Part shown: one piece after another, positions 20,587 through 28,233 of the stretch | Layout of the letters: each line of letters begins with the position of its first letter | Numbering within the stretch: position 1 is the stretch's first letter | From: an uncultured Bacteroidales bacterium | GTDB lineage: Bacteria; Bacteroidota; Bacteroidia; Bacteroidales; P3 | Direction of reading: 5' to 3' | DNA: 36,537 nucleotides | Assembly: GCA_946183915.1 (NCBI GenBank) | Contig: CAMHDJ010000027.1 | Span: forward strand, 1-36,537 | Position numbers and translations under genes: made by a program | The notes under the pieces: generated by a model | What the model saw: the letters and a program-made list of their open reading frames with translations, nothing else | Database searches by the model: none | What the model was told of the DNA's origin: nothing

Positions 20587-23244
20587 ATGGATCAAGACGA
20601 AGAGATCATACAGTCCAACGAGGCCACGCTCCCCCAGAGCGAGGAGGCGGCCGGCGAAGGCTCCACGGTGTCGCTCGGCGGCATGTTCAAAGACTACTGG
20701 ATCGACTACGCCAGCGACGTCATCCTGGACCGCTCGGTGCCCGACATCGACGACGGCCTGAAGCCCGTGCAGCGCCGCATACTCCACGCCATGCGCGAGA
20801 CCGACGACGGGCGCTACACCAAGGTGGCCAACATCGTGGGTAACACCATGCAGTACCACCCCCACGGCGACGCCTCGATCAAGGACGCCCTGGTCAACCT
20901 GGGGCAGAAGGAACTCCTGATCGACTGCCAGGGCAACTGGGGCAACATACTGACCGGCGACGACGCCGCTGCCGGCCGTTACATCGAGGCACGCCTCTCC
21001 AAATTCGCCAAAGAGGTGGTCTTCAACCCCAAGACCACCCAATGGAAACCCTCCTACGACGGCCGCAAACAGGAGCCCGTCAGCCTGCCCATCAAGTTCC
21101 CGCTGCTGCTGGCCCAGGGCACCAAGGGCATCGCCGTCACCCTGACGAGCGTCATCCTACCCTACAACTTCTGCGAACTGCTCGAGGCCAGCGTGAAGAT
21201 ACTGCGCGAAGAGGAGTTCGAGATCTACCCCGACTTCCCCACCGGCGGCCTGATCGACGTGAGCAAATACAACGACGCCGCCCTCGGCGGCCGCCTGCGC
21301 ATCCGCGCCAAGATGCACTATGACGAGAAGCGCAAGGCCATCGTCATCAGCGAACTGCCCTACACCGTCACCACCGACGTGCTGATCGACAGCATCCTCA
21401 AGGCCAACGAGAAGGGCAAGATCAAAATCAAGAAGGTGGACGACAACACGGCCGCCCAGGTCGAGATCGTGGTTTACCTGCCCTCGGGTGTCAGCCCCGA
21501 CCAGACCATCGACGCCCTCTACGCCTTCACCAACTGCCAGATCAGCTTCTCACCCCAGACCTGCGTCATCGTCAACGACAAGCCCGTCTTCATGACGGCC
21601 AGCGACATCCTGCGCCACAACACCATGCGCACCCGCGACCTGCTGCGGCAGGAGCTGGAGATCCAGCTGGGCGAACTGGAGGACCGCTGGCACTGGGTGA
21701 GCCTCGAAAAGATCTTCTTCGAGAAGCGCATCTACAAGCAGTTGGAGAAAGACCAGGCCTCGTGGGACGACCAGCTGACGGCCATCGAACGCGCCTTCGA
21801 CCCCTACCGCAAGCTGTTCAAGAAAGAGATCACGCGCGACGACGTGCTGAAGCTCTGCGAGAAACCCGTGCGCAAGATCAGCAAGTTCGACATCAAGAAG
21901 GCCATCGACGAGATTGCCGACATCGAGATGACCATCGACGAGGTGAAGAACCACCTGGCCCACCTGACCGACTATGCCGTGCGCTACTTCCAGGACATCC
22001 TGAAGAAGTACGGCAAGGGCCGCGAGCGCCGGACAGAGATACGCAACTTCGACGACATCGAGGCCACCCAGGTGGCTTTGGCCAATGAGAAGCTCTACGT
22101 CAACTACCAGACAGGCTTCGCCGGCTGGGGCCTCAAACGCGAGGAGGGCGTCGAGGTGGCCTGCGAGTGCTCACGCATGGACGACATCATCGTCTTCCGC
22201 CGCGACGGCACCTTCATGGTCACCAAGGTGCAGGAGAAGGGCTTTGTGGGCTCGCAAGACTGCAAAGAACTCCTCTACGTCAGCGTCTTCCGCAAGCGCG
22301 ACGAACGCACGGTGTACAACATGATCTACCGCGACGGCACGGCGGGCTACGCCATGGTCAAACGCTTCAGCGTCACCGCCGTCACCCGCGACCGCGACTA
22401 CCCGCTCACCAAAGGCTCGCGCGGCTCGAAGGTGCTCTACTTCACCGCCAACCCCAACGGCGAGGCCGAGGTGGTCACCGTGCACCATGTCAGCAGCCCC
22501 AAGTTGAAGAAAGTGTCGTTCGACTTCGACTTCAAGACCCTCGCCATCAAAGGGCGCCAGTCGATGGGCAACATACTGACCCGCAATGCCGTCCGCTCCA
22601 TCAACCTCAAGGACGAAGGCATCAGCACCCTCTCGGCCCGCAAGATATGGTTCGACGAGAGCGTCAAGCGCCTAAACGTGAACGAAGCCGGCCGCTACCT
22701 GGGCGAGTTCCACGGCACCGACAAGATACTGGCCCTCATGCAGTCGGCCACCTACCGCACCACCTCGTTCGACCTGGCCAACCACTATGACGACGACCTC
22801 GTCGAACTGCTCAAGTACCGGCCCGACCAGCCCGTCACCGTCCTCTACCGCTCGGCCGACGGCTACCCCTACCTCAAGCGCTTCATCCCCGAAGCCTCCG
22901 ACCGCAAGACCCCCTTCCTCGACGACGACGGCAGCAGTCTCATGGCACTCAACCTCGACTTCTACCCCCGCCTCGAGGTGGTCTACACCCCCGACAGCGG
23001 CAAGAAGATACAGAGCGAGATCCTCGAGGTGGAGGACTTCATCGGCATCAAGAGCGCCAAGGCCAAGGGCAAGCGCATCACCACCTTCGCCGTCGAGAGC
23101 TTCCACTGGCTGCAACCCCTGAAGGAAGCCCCCGAGCCCCCGACAGACCCAGCCGACGAGCAAGAGACCGCCGAGGCATCCGAAGCGGTCGACGACCGCC
23201 AAGGCTTCGCCGAAGGCACCCAGACCCAACTCTTCAACTCATAA
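20587..23244 (+). CDS. parC: DNA topoisomerase IV subunit A
   Basis: An 885-residue type IIA topoisomerase A subunit. The 5Y-CAP part contains DRSVPDIDDGLKPVQRRILHAM (48-69), the QRDR YHPHGDASIKDALVNLGQ (90-107), GNWGNILTGDDAAAGRYIEARL and the catalytic Y132. The C-terminal half is a beta-pinwheel with repeated strand motifs (DDIIVFRRDGTFMVTKV, YNMIYRDGTAGYAMVKRF, PLTKGSRGSKVLYFTANPNGEAE). The sequence GNWGNILTGD...EVVFNPKTTQWKPSYDGRKQEP and the length fit Bacteroidetes ParC better than GyrA. At the place of E. coli GyrA S83 there is Ala (A96) with Ser one residue on, which may lower quinolone affinity; this is inference. The acidic tail is rich in Glu, Ala and Thr. Confidence 0.9.
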   Translation: MDQDEEIIQSNEATLPQSEEAAGEGSTVSLGGMFKDYWIDYASDVILDRSVPDIDDGLKPVQRRILHAMRETDDGRYTKVANIVGNTMQYHPHGDASIKDALVNLGQKELLIDCQGNWGNILTGDDAAAGRYIEARLSKFAKEVVFNPKTTQWKPSYDGRKQEPVSLPIKFPLLLAQGTKGIAVTLTSVILPYNFCELLEASVKILREEEFEIYPDFPTGGLIDVSKYNDAALGGRLRIRAKMHYDEKRKAIVISELPYTVTTDVLIDSILKANEKGKIKIKKVDDNTAAQVEIVVYLPSGVSPDQTIDALYAFTNCQISFSPQTCVIVNDKPVFMTASDILRHNTMRTRDLLRQELEIQLGELEDRWHWVSLEKIFFEKRIYKQLEKDQASWDDQLTAIERAFDPYRKLFKKEITRDDVLKLCEKPVRKISKFDIKKAIDEIADIEMTIDEVKNHLAHLTDYAVRYFQDILKKYGKGRERRTEIRNFDDIEATQVALANEKLYVNYQTGFAGWGLKREEGVEVACECSRMDDIIVFRRDGTFMVTKVQEKGFVGSQDCKELLYVSVFRKRDERTVYNMIYRDGTAGYAMVKRFSVTAVTRDRDYPLTKGSRGSKVLYFTANPNGEAEVVTVHHVSSPKLKKVSFDFDFKTLAIKGRQSMGNILTRNAVRSINLKDEGISTLSARKIWFDESVKRLNVNEAGRYLGEFHGTDKILALMQSATYRTTSFDLANHYDDDLVELLKYRPDQPVTVLYRSADGYPYLKRFIPEASDRKTPFLDDDGSSLMALNLDFYPRLEVVYTPDSGKKIQSEILEVEDFIGIKSAKAKGKRITTFAVESFHWLQPLKEAPEPPTDPADEQETAEASEAVDDRQGFAEGTQTQLFNS

Positions 23245-23254
23245 CTCATAACCG

Positions 23255-24427
23255 ATGACGATCCTCGTGCTCCTGCCCCGCTTCCCCTACCCTCTCGACA
23301 AGGGCGACAAACTGCGTGCCTACCACCAGATTGTCGAGCTGGCCAAGCGGCACGAGGTCTACCTCTTCGCCCTCTCGCACCAGCCCGTGGCCCACGACGA
23401 CTACGACCACCTGCACACCCTCTGCACCGCCGTCGACTACTTCCGCATCCGCTGGTGGGAGAGCGCCTGGGGCGTGCTCAAAGCCTTCCTCGGCGGGAAG
23501 CCCCTGCAGCTGGGCTACTGGACCTCGCGCCGTGCGCGGAAAGCCTACGCCCGCTGGGAACGGCAGGTACAGCCCGACGTGGTCTACTGTCAGATGGTGC
23601 GCACCCTGCCCACCGTCATGGGATCGACCTGCCGCAAGGTGCTCGACTTCCAGGACGCCCTCTCGCTCAACACCCGCCGCCGCATGGAGTGCTCGCACGG
23701 ACCGCTGCGCCTGATCCTGAAGTATGAGTACAAAGCCCTGCGGCGCACCGAGCAGCATTGCCTCTCCCTCTTCGACGCCACCACCGTCATCGCCCCCGCC
23801 GACCGCGACGCCATCAATCCCTCGGTGCACCTCGTACCCAACGGCGTCGACACCGACTACTTCCAAGTGCTGCCCACTGCCCACTACCCACTACCCACTA
23901 ACTACACCATCGTCTTCACCGGCAACATGGCCTACGCGCCCAACGTCGACGCCGCCTGCTGGCTGGTGAAGGAGATCATGCCGCACGTCTGGGAGCAGCA
24001 ACCCCACGGCATCAACGTACTCATCGCCGGCGCCGACCCCAAGCCCGCCGTGCGGGCGCTGGCCTCGGTGCGCGTCACCGTCAGCGGACGCTTGCCCGAC
24101 ATACGCGCCGCCTACGCCTCGGCCCGCATCTTCGTAGCACCCATGCGCATCGGTTCCGGCATGCAGAACAAACTGCTCGAGGCCATGGCCATGGGCCTGC
24201 CCTGCGTCACCACCACCATCGCCGCCACCCCGCTGGGGGCCACCCCCGGGGAGCACCTGCTGGTGGGCGACAGCGCCGAGCAGATAGCCGACAACATACT
24301 GAAACTGACTATCGACGAGATGCACGACGCCATTGCCGACAGCGGCCACCGCTTCGTCACCGAGCGCCACTCATGGCCCGCCGCCGTAGCCCCGCTGGAG
24401 AAGATAATCGAAACCCTTAAACCTTAA
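23255..24427 (+). CDS. Glycosyltransferase of GT4/TIGR03087-like type
   Basis: A 390-residue GT-B transferase. The N-terminus (MTILVLLPRFPYPLDKGDKLRAYHQIVELAKRHEVYLFAL) is typical of the sugar-transferase family found in exopolysaccharide loci. The C-terminal half has YTIVFTGNMAYAPNVDAACWLVKEIMPHVW, INVLIAGADP, VTVSGRLPDIRAAYASARIFVAPMRIGSGMQNKLLEAMAMGLPCVTT and a Glu at the usual nucleotide-binding position (LLEAMAMG). The linker between halves contains the repeat peptide LPTAHYPLPT. The gene starts 10 bp after parC. Its C-terminal TLKP and stop are formed by TTAAACC word repeats. The substrate is unknown. Confidence 0.88.
   Translation: MTILVLLPRFPYPLDKGDKLRAYHQIVELAKRHEVYLFALSHQPVAHDDYDHLHTLCTAVDYFRIRWWESAWGVLKAFLGGKPLQLGYWTSRRARKAYARWERQVQPDVVYCQMVRTLPTVMGSTCRKVLDFQDALSLNTRRRMECSHGPLRLILKYEYKALRRTEQHCLSLFDATTVIAPADRDAINPSVHLVPNGVDTDYFQVLPTAHYPLPTNYTIVFTGNMAYAPNVDAACWLVKEIMPHVWEQQPHGINVLIAGADPKPAVRALASVRVTVSGRLPDIRAAYASARIFVAPMRIGSGMQNKLLEAMAMGLPCVTTTIAATPLGATPGEHLLVGDSAEQIADNILKLTIDEMHDAIADSGHRFVTERHSWPAAVAPLEKIIETLKP
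23866..23901 (+). repeat. In-frame insert, half of family A, inside glycosyltransferase
   Basis: CTGCCCACTGCCCACTACCC followed by ACTACCCACTAAC encodes LPTAHYPLPTN, between the two Rossmann halves. Only the second arm of the palindromic element seen in GH97 and NUDIX is present, in the same reading phase. Confidence 0.75.
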
Positions 24428-24449
24428 ACCCTAAACCTTAAACCTTACA
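24411..24449 (+). repeat. TTAAACC word-repeat spacer
   Basis: Tandem words of CCTTAAACC/CCCTAAACC cover the end of the glycosyltransferase gene, including its stop codon, and fill the 26-bp gap to the next ATG. Confidence 0.6.
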
Positions 24450-24453
24450 TACA

Positions 24454-25311
24454 ATGGACCTTAACAATCGTAGACAGAGTACCAACTTTGAAGACCGCCG
24501 CGGCAAATCGAGCGGCGCCAAGATCGCCGGCCTCGGTGGCGGCGGCGCCATCATCGTGGCCCTCATCATGCTCCTCATGGGGCGCAACCCGTCGGAAGTC
24601 ATCCAGCAGGTGGCCTCCAACCAGATGCAGACCACCGAGGAGTACACCCCCACGGCGCAGGAGGAGGAGTTCAAGACCTTCGCCCTCCAGATCCTCGCCT
24701 CGACCGAGGACGTGTGGACGGCCGAATTCCGCAAGCAAGGCCTCACCTACCGCGCGCCCAAGCTCATCCTCTTCCACGGCTCGGTGCAGAGCGCCTGCGG
24801 CGGCGCCACCTCGTCGGCAGGCCCCTTCTACTGCTCGGCCGACGAGCAGGTCTACCTCGACCTTGACTTCTTCAACGAGATGAGCCGCAGCATCGGCGCC
24901 GCGGGCGACTTCGCCTGCGCCTACGTCATCGCCCACGAGGTGGGACACCACGTACAGCACCTCCTCGGCACCCTCGACCAGGCCCACAGCCAGATGGCCC
25001 GTCAGGGCGAGGCCGAGAAGAACCGTACCAGTGTGCGCATCGAGCTTCAGGCCGACTACTACGCCGGCGTGTGGGGGTACCACGAGAACCGCATGTTCGG
25101 CTCGCTCCAGGACGGCGACATCGAGGAGGCCATCAACGCCGCCCAGAAGATCGGCGACGACTACCTGCAGAAGAAAGCCCGCGGCTACTCCACGCCCGAG
25201 AGCTTCACCCATGGCACCTCGCAGCAGCGCATGCGCTGGCTGAAGAAAGGCCTCACCACCGGCAGCCTGGCCGGCGGCGACACCTTCTCCCCCAGCTACT
25301 CCAGCCTCTGA
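24454..25311 (+). CDS. Neutral zinc metallopeptidase (YpfJ-like)
   Basis: A 285-residue membrane-anchored protein of the Zn_peptidase family (PF04228-like). A short charged N-terminus (MDLNNRRQSTNFEDRRGKSSG) is followed by one transmembrane helix (about 25-43). The body has KLILFHGSVQSACGGATSSAGPFYCSADEQVYLDLDFF, the zinc motif HEVGHH (161-166) and a likely third ligand E197 in ELQADYYAGVWGYHEN. The C-terminus SFTHGTSQQRMRWLKKGL is also typical. The catalytic part is presumably periplasmic; its substrate is unknown. It is the last gene of the run that includes lepB and parC. Confidence 0.92.
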   Translation: MDLNNRRQSTNFEDRRGKSSGAKIAGLGGGGAIIVALIMLLMGRNPSEVIQQVASNQMQTTEEYTPTAQEEEFKTFALQILASTEDVWTAEFRKQGLTYRAPKLILFHGSVQSACGGATSSAGPFYCSADEQVYLDLDFFNEMSRSIGAAGDFACAYVIAHEVGHHVQHLLGTLDQAHSQMARQGEAEKNRTSVRIELQADYYAGVWGYHENRMFGSLQDGDIEEAINAAQKIGDDYLQKKARGYSTPESFTHGTSQQRMRWLKKGLTTGSLAGGDTFSPSYSSL

Positions 25312-25313
25312 CC

Positions 25314-25397
25314 CCTGCATCCCCCCTGCATCCCCTCTGCATCATCCAGGCATCATCTAGGCATCAACCAGGCATCATGTAGGCATCATGTAGGCAT
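25314..25397 (+). repeat. GCATC word-repeat array, copy 1
   Basis: The units change along the array from CTGCATCCCC to CTGCATCATCCAGGCATCAT and finally GTAGGCATCAT, ending TAGGCATAAA. It lies between the convergent ends of the metallopeptidase and msrC. A longer relative with the same order of units is at 31621-31737. Confidence 0.75.
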
Positions 25398-25440
25398 AAA
25401 TGGCTGTCGGATGCCCGGACGATGGGGAGCGGATGGGAGC

Positions 25441-25893
25441 CTAACAGCTGCCTGTCATGAGGGCGACCAGTTGCTCCAGGCAGCGGGCGTCGACCTCGTC
25501 GAAGGTGGACAGTTCACGACTGTCGATATCCAAGACGGCCACCACACGGCCGTCTTTTTTCATGGGGACGACGATCTCGCTGCGGCTCTCGGACGAGCAG
25601 GCGATGTGGCCGGGAAAATCCTCGACGTCGGGCACCACCACGGTGCGCTCATCCTTCCAGGCGGTGCCGCACACTCCGCGGCCGTAGCCGATGTGAACGC
25701 AGGCCAGGGGACCCTGGAAGGGGCCCAGAAGCAGCTCGTCGCCCTGCACACGGTAGAAACCGGTCCACCAGAAGCCGAACTCCTGATGCAGCAAAGCGCT
25801 GACATTGGCCATCTTGGCAATCATGTCTTCCTCGCCCTCGCAGAGGGCTTTCACCTGCGGAAGCAGGCTCTCGTATCGTGATTCTTTAGTCAT
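25441..25893 (-). CDS. msrC: Free methionine-(R)-sulfoxide reductase, GAF domain
   Basis: A 150-residue cytoplasmic GAF-domain enzyme that reduces free L-methionine-(R)-sulfoxide. Its three cysteines C65 (GPLACVHIGYGRGV), C75 (GVCGTAW) and C99 (GHIACSSESRSEIV) have the same spacing (10 and 24) as C84, C94 and C118 of the E. coli enzyme. GFWWTGFYRV and SEIVVPMKKDGRVVAVLDIDS are also typical. It overlaps the end of the YolD-like gene by 8 bp, so it belongs to the transcription unit of the Y-family polymerase. This suggests a response linking oxidative damage and lesion bypass, which is inference. Confidence 0.93.
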   Translation of the reverse strand: MTKESRYESLLPQVKALCEGEEDMIAKMANVSALLHQEFGFWWTGFYRVQGDELLLGPFQGPLACVHIGYGRGVCGTAWKDERTVVVPDVEDFPGHIACSSESRSEIVVPMKKDGRVVAVLDIDSRELSTFDEVDARCLEQLVALMTGSC

Positions 25894-26134
25894 AGTCTAC
25901 GGTGTTTTCGTCGGAAAGGAGACTGAGCAGGTAGTCGGTCTCGAAGTGTGGCGTGTTGACATCCTCGATGTGGCGGTCGGCGGCATTGGCGATGACGGCC
26001 GCATGGCCGCTGAGGGCCGCGAAGGGCGCGAACTGGGCCGCCCGGTCGCGCAGCGACATGTGGGGATGGCGTGCCGACTGGTGGTGCGGCAACCCGATGA
26101 TATCTTCGTATGGGAATTCGTTGTCGACAGTCAT
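25886..26134 (-). CDS. YolD-like small protein, partner of the Y-family polymerase
   Basis: An 82-residue protein: MTVDNEFPYEDIIGLPHHQSARHPHMSLRDRAAQFAPFAALSGH. The block HPHMSLRDRAAQFAPFAAL resembles the short conserved core of YolD-like proteins, which in Bacillus and phages are encoded next to UvrX-type polymerases. Here it follows the polymerase by 97 bp and overlaps msrC by 8 bp. It probably regulates or assists the polymerase; its biochemical role is unknown. The acidic C-terminus (SLLSDENTVDYD) is encoded in the overlap. Confidence 0.75.
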   Translation of the reverse strand: MTVDNEFPYEDIIGLPHHQSARHPHMSLRDRAAQFAPFAALSGHAAVIANAADRHIEDVNTPHFETDYLLSLLSDENTVDYD

Positions 26135-26136
26135 AA

Positions 26137-26231
26137 GTGTTTAGTGTTCAGTGTTTAATGTTTAGTGTTTAGCGTTTGCTATTGTCTTAACTCCTTTAAC
26201 TTCTTAACTCCTTAACTTCTTAACTCTTAAT
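26137..26231 (-). repeat. Spacer built of two word-repeat families
   Basis: The spacer is almost entirely GTGTTTAGTGTTCAGTGTTT words (26146-26178) and CTTAACTCCTTTAACTTC words (26184-26231). It fills the gap between the polymerase and the YolD-like gene. Confidence 0.6.
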
Positions 26232-27704
26232 TCACTCATGGTGCCCTCCGATCTGCTGGTTGCGCTGGCGGGCGGTGGCCCCCTCCTCGAAGTCGGTGCC
26301 GCGCAGGAGGGCATTCTTGCCAAACTTCTTCTTGATGGCCAGCGTGGCTTCCTGCATGCGGCGCTCGCGTTGTCGGCGCTGCTCGTCGTCGTGCCGCTGC
26401 TGGAAGGCGGCGTCGCTGTCGGCAAAGAGGTCGAGCTGGGCGTCGGGACGCACGGCGCCCTCGGGCACCACATGGTAGGTTCCGATGGTCAACCGGCGCA
26501 CCATCAGCTGCGGGTCGACCAGCCGGTTGAAGAGGTCGACGATGGCATCGATGATGAGGCGCGACGACGAGGTGGGCTCTGGCAAGTGGGCGGTTCCGTG
26601 CACCGGCTTGGGCACCGCACGGCCGTACCAGTCGAGCACCAACTGGTTGGGGTCGGCCTGCGGGTTGTCGCGGTCGTAGCCCACGGTGAGCGTCAGCTGG
26701 TCGGCCACCAGGTGCTTGTCGACCAGGTCGAGCGCTACCGACTCGGCCATCTCGCGGGCCACCACGCGGGCCTTGGTGAAGGTGTAGGGCTCGGTGAGCA
26801 CCTGGCCCGAACTGAGGGAGTTGACCTCCGGACGGTAGGCCTTGATCTGCGCCATGGTGCAGGGCTCCCAGCCCCAGGCATGGTCGATGAGCAGTTCGGC
26901 GTTGACGCCAAAGAGGCGGTAGAGCAGTTCCTCGTCGACCAACGACTGGCGGGCCACGTCGCCCATAGTGTTCATGCCGTGGGCCTGCAGCTTGCGGCTG
27001 ATGCCGCGTCCCACGCGCCAGAAGTCGGAAAGAGGGGTATGGGTCCAGAGCTGCCGCCGGTAGCTCTGCTCGTCGAGCTCGGCAATACGCACCCCGTCGG
27101 CGTCGGGTGGCAGGTGCTTGGCCACGATGTCCATGGCCACTTTGCAGAGGTAGAGGTTGGTGCCGATGCCGGCGGTGGCGGTGATACCGGTCTCGCGCAG
27201 CACATCGCGGATCATGCGCAGGGCCAGCTCGTGGGCCGTGCAGCGGTAGGTGTCGAGGTAGTGGGTGGCGTCGATGAAGACCTCGTCGATGGAGTAGACG
27301 TGGATGTCCTCGGGGGCAATGTAGCGGAGGTAGACCTGATAGATGCGGGCGCTGTAGTCGAGGTAGAAGGCCATGCGGGGCTTGGCGGCGATAAAGTCCA
27401 CCTCGAGGTCGGGGCGGGCCTTGAGCTCGGGGTCGCTCACCGACTTGCCGCGGAGGATTCCTTCGGGCGAATGGTAGAGGCGGTCGCGGTTCACCTCCTT
27501 GAGGCGGTGCAGCACTTCGAACAGCCGGGCGCGACCACCGATGCCATAGGCCTTCAGCGAAGGCGACACCGCCAGACAGATGGTCTTGTCGGTGCGCGAG
27601 GTGTCGGCCACCACCAGGTTGGTGGTGAGCGGATTGAGCCCCCGTTCCACACACTCCACCGAGGCGTAGAACGACTTGAGGTCTATGGCGATAAAACAGC
27701 TCAT
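26232..27704 (-). CDS. Y-family DNA polymerase, UvrX/DinB-like
   Basis: A 490-residue translesion polymerase. It begins MSCFIAIDLKSFYASVEC with metal ligand D8. The second catalytic pair is D140/E141 in VYSIDEVFID. TNLVVADTSRTDKTICLAVSPSLKAYGIGGRARLFEV, with its steric-gate region SFYASVE, and the little-finger part (from about 240) fit the UvrX/YqjW-type subgroup rather than DinB (DMDxFFA) or UmuC. I chose the ATG at 27704 because the family starts here; the upstream extension to 27785 reads through the promoter. The polymerase, a YolD-like gene and msrC form an operon. The polymerase gives error-prone lesion bypass. No LexA-like palindrome was recognised. Confidence 0.9.
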   Translation of the reverse strand: MSCFIAIDLKSFYASVECVERGLNPLTTNLVVADTSRTDKTICLAVSPSLKAYGIGGRARLFEVLHRLKEVNRDRLYHSPEGILRGKSVSDPELKARPDLEVDFIAAKPRMAFYLDYSARIYQVYLRYIAPEDIHVYSIDEVFIDATHYLDTYRCTAHELALRMIRDVLRETGITATAGIGTNLYLCKVAMDIVAKHLPPDADGVRIAELDEQSYRRQLWTHTPLSDFWRVGRGISRKLQAHGMNTMGDVARQSLVDEELLYRLFGVNAELLIDHAWGWEPCTMAQIKAYRPEVNSLSSGQVLTEPYTFTKARVVAREMAESVALDLVDKHLVADQLTLTVGYDRDNPQADPNQLVLDWYGRAVPKPVHGTAHLPEPTSSSRLIIDAIVDLFNRLVDPQLMVRRLTIGTYHVVPEGAVRPDAQLDLFADSDAAFQQRHDDEQRRQRERRMQEATLAIKKKFGKNALLRGTDFEEGATARQRNQQIGGHHE

Positions 27705-27711
27705 TGCAGGT

Positions 27712-27720
27712 GCAAAGGTA
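27712..27720 (-). promoter_or_regulatory. -7 element very close to the polymerase start
   Basis: TACCTTTGC matches TAnnTTTG(C). Its 3' end is only 7-8 bp before the ATG at 27704, so a transcript from it would be leaderless or nearly so. No -33 TTTG at 19-21 bp. Confidence 0.5.
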
Positions 27721-27802
27721 CAACTTTTTTCGCTACCGGTGTCAGATTTCAGGCAAAAAGCGGGTATTATATTGGTACATAACACCCAAAAAGTATACCA
27801 TC

Positions 27803-28231
27803 ATGAAGAAAAGAACCCTGACAACCTGCCTGCTGATGGCAGCATTGACGGCCCTGACGGTGGCCTGCGAGCCCGATAAGCCCACCACAACCACCGACAC
27901 CACCCCGGCCAGTACACCGGAGCCTACGGCCGCCGACCTGCTGATCGGCCGCTGGAACATGGTGCTGATGAACGGAGCTCCGCTCACAAATGGTCTCTAC
28001 TGCATTGACGAGTACCGGAGCGACGGCATGTACATCAGCTCCGCCGGGAGCACCCTCTACGGCACCATTCTCACCGATAGCACACGCTACATGGTGGTCG
28101 GCGACTCTATTGTCTATGAAGACGAAGGTTGGGGCGCCGAGGAGGTTGTGTTCCTCGACAGCCTCAACCTTGCGAAGCGTAGCGACGTAGCGCCCTACGG
28201 CATCATCCGCAGCGACTTCGAGCGGATGTAG
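27803..28231 (+). CDS. Small lipoprotein of unknown function
   Basis: A 142-residue lipoprotein: MKKRTLTTCLLMAALTALTVAC, lipobox LTVAC, then a Thr/Pro-rich tether (TTTTDTTPASTPEPTAADLL). The mature domain reads LIGRWNMVLMNGAPLTNGLYCIDEYRSDGMYISSAG and ends in KRSDVAPYGIIRSDFERM. The pattern (GRW start, strands with polar turns) recalls lipocalin-like or META-like small beta-barrels of Bacteroidetes, but no family can be named. I chose the ATG at 27803 because of the lipobox. It is divergent from the polymerase and ends 2 bp before the stop of the convergent flavoprotein gene. Confidence 0.75.
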   Translation: MKKRTLTTCLLMAALTALTVACEPDKPTTTTDTTPASTPEPTAADLLIGRWNMVLMNGAPLTNGLYCIDEYRSDGMYISSAGSTLYGTILTDSTRYMVVGDSIVYEDEGWGAEEVVFLDSLNLAKRSDVAPYGIIRSDFERM

Positions 28232-28233
28232 GG

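Noticed and set aside
20587-23244. gyrA instead of parC
   Set aside because: The GNWGNILTGD...RYIEARLSKF and EVVFNPKTTQW segments and the length fit Bacteroidetes ParC. Without comparison to the second paralogue a small doubt remains.
25314-25397. Possible CRISPR array (regular GCATC units here and at 31621-31737)
   Set aside because: Units are only 10-12 bp and directly tandem, with no unique spacers and no cas genes.
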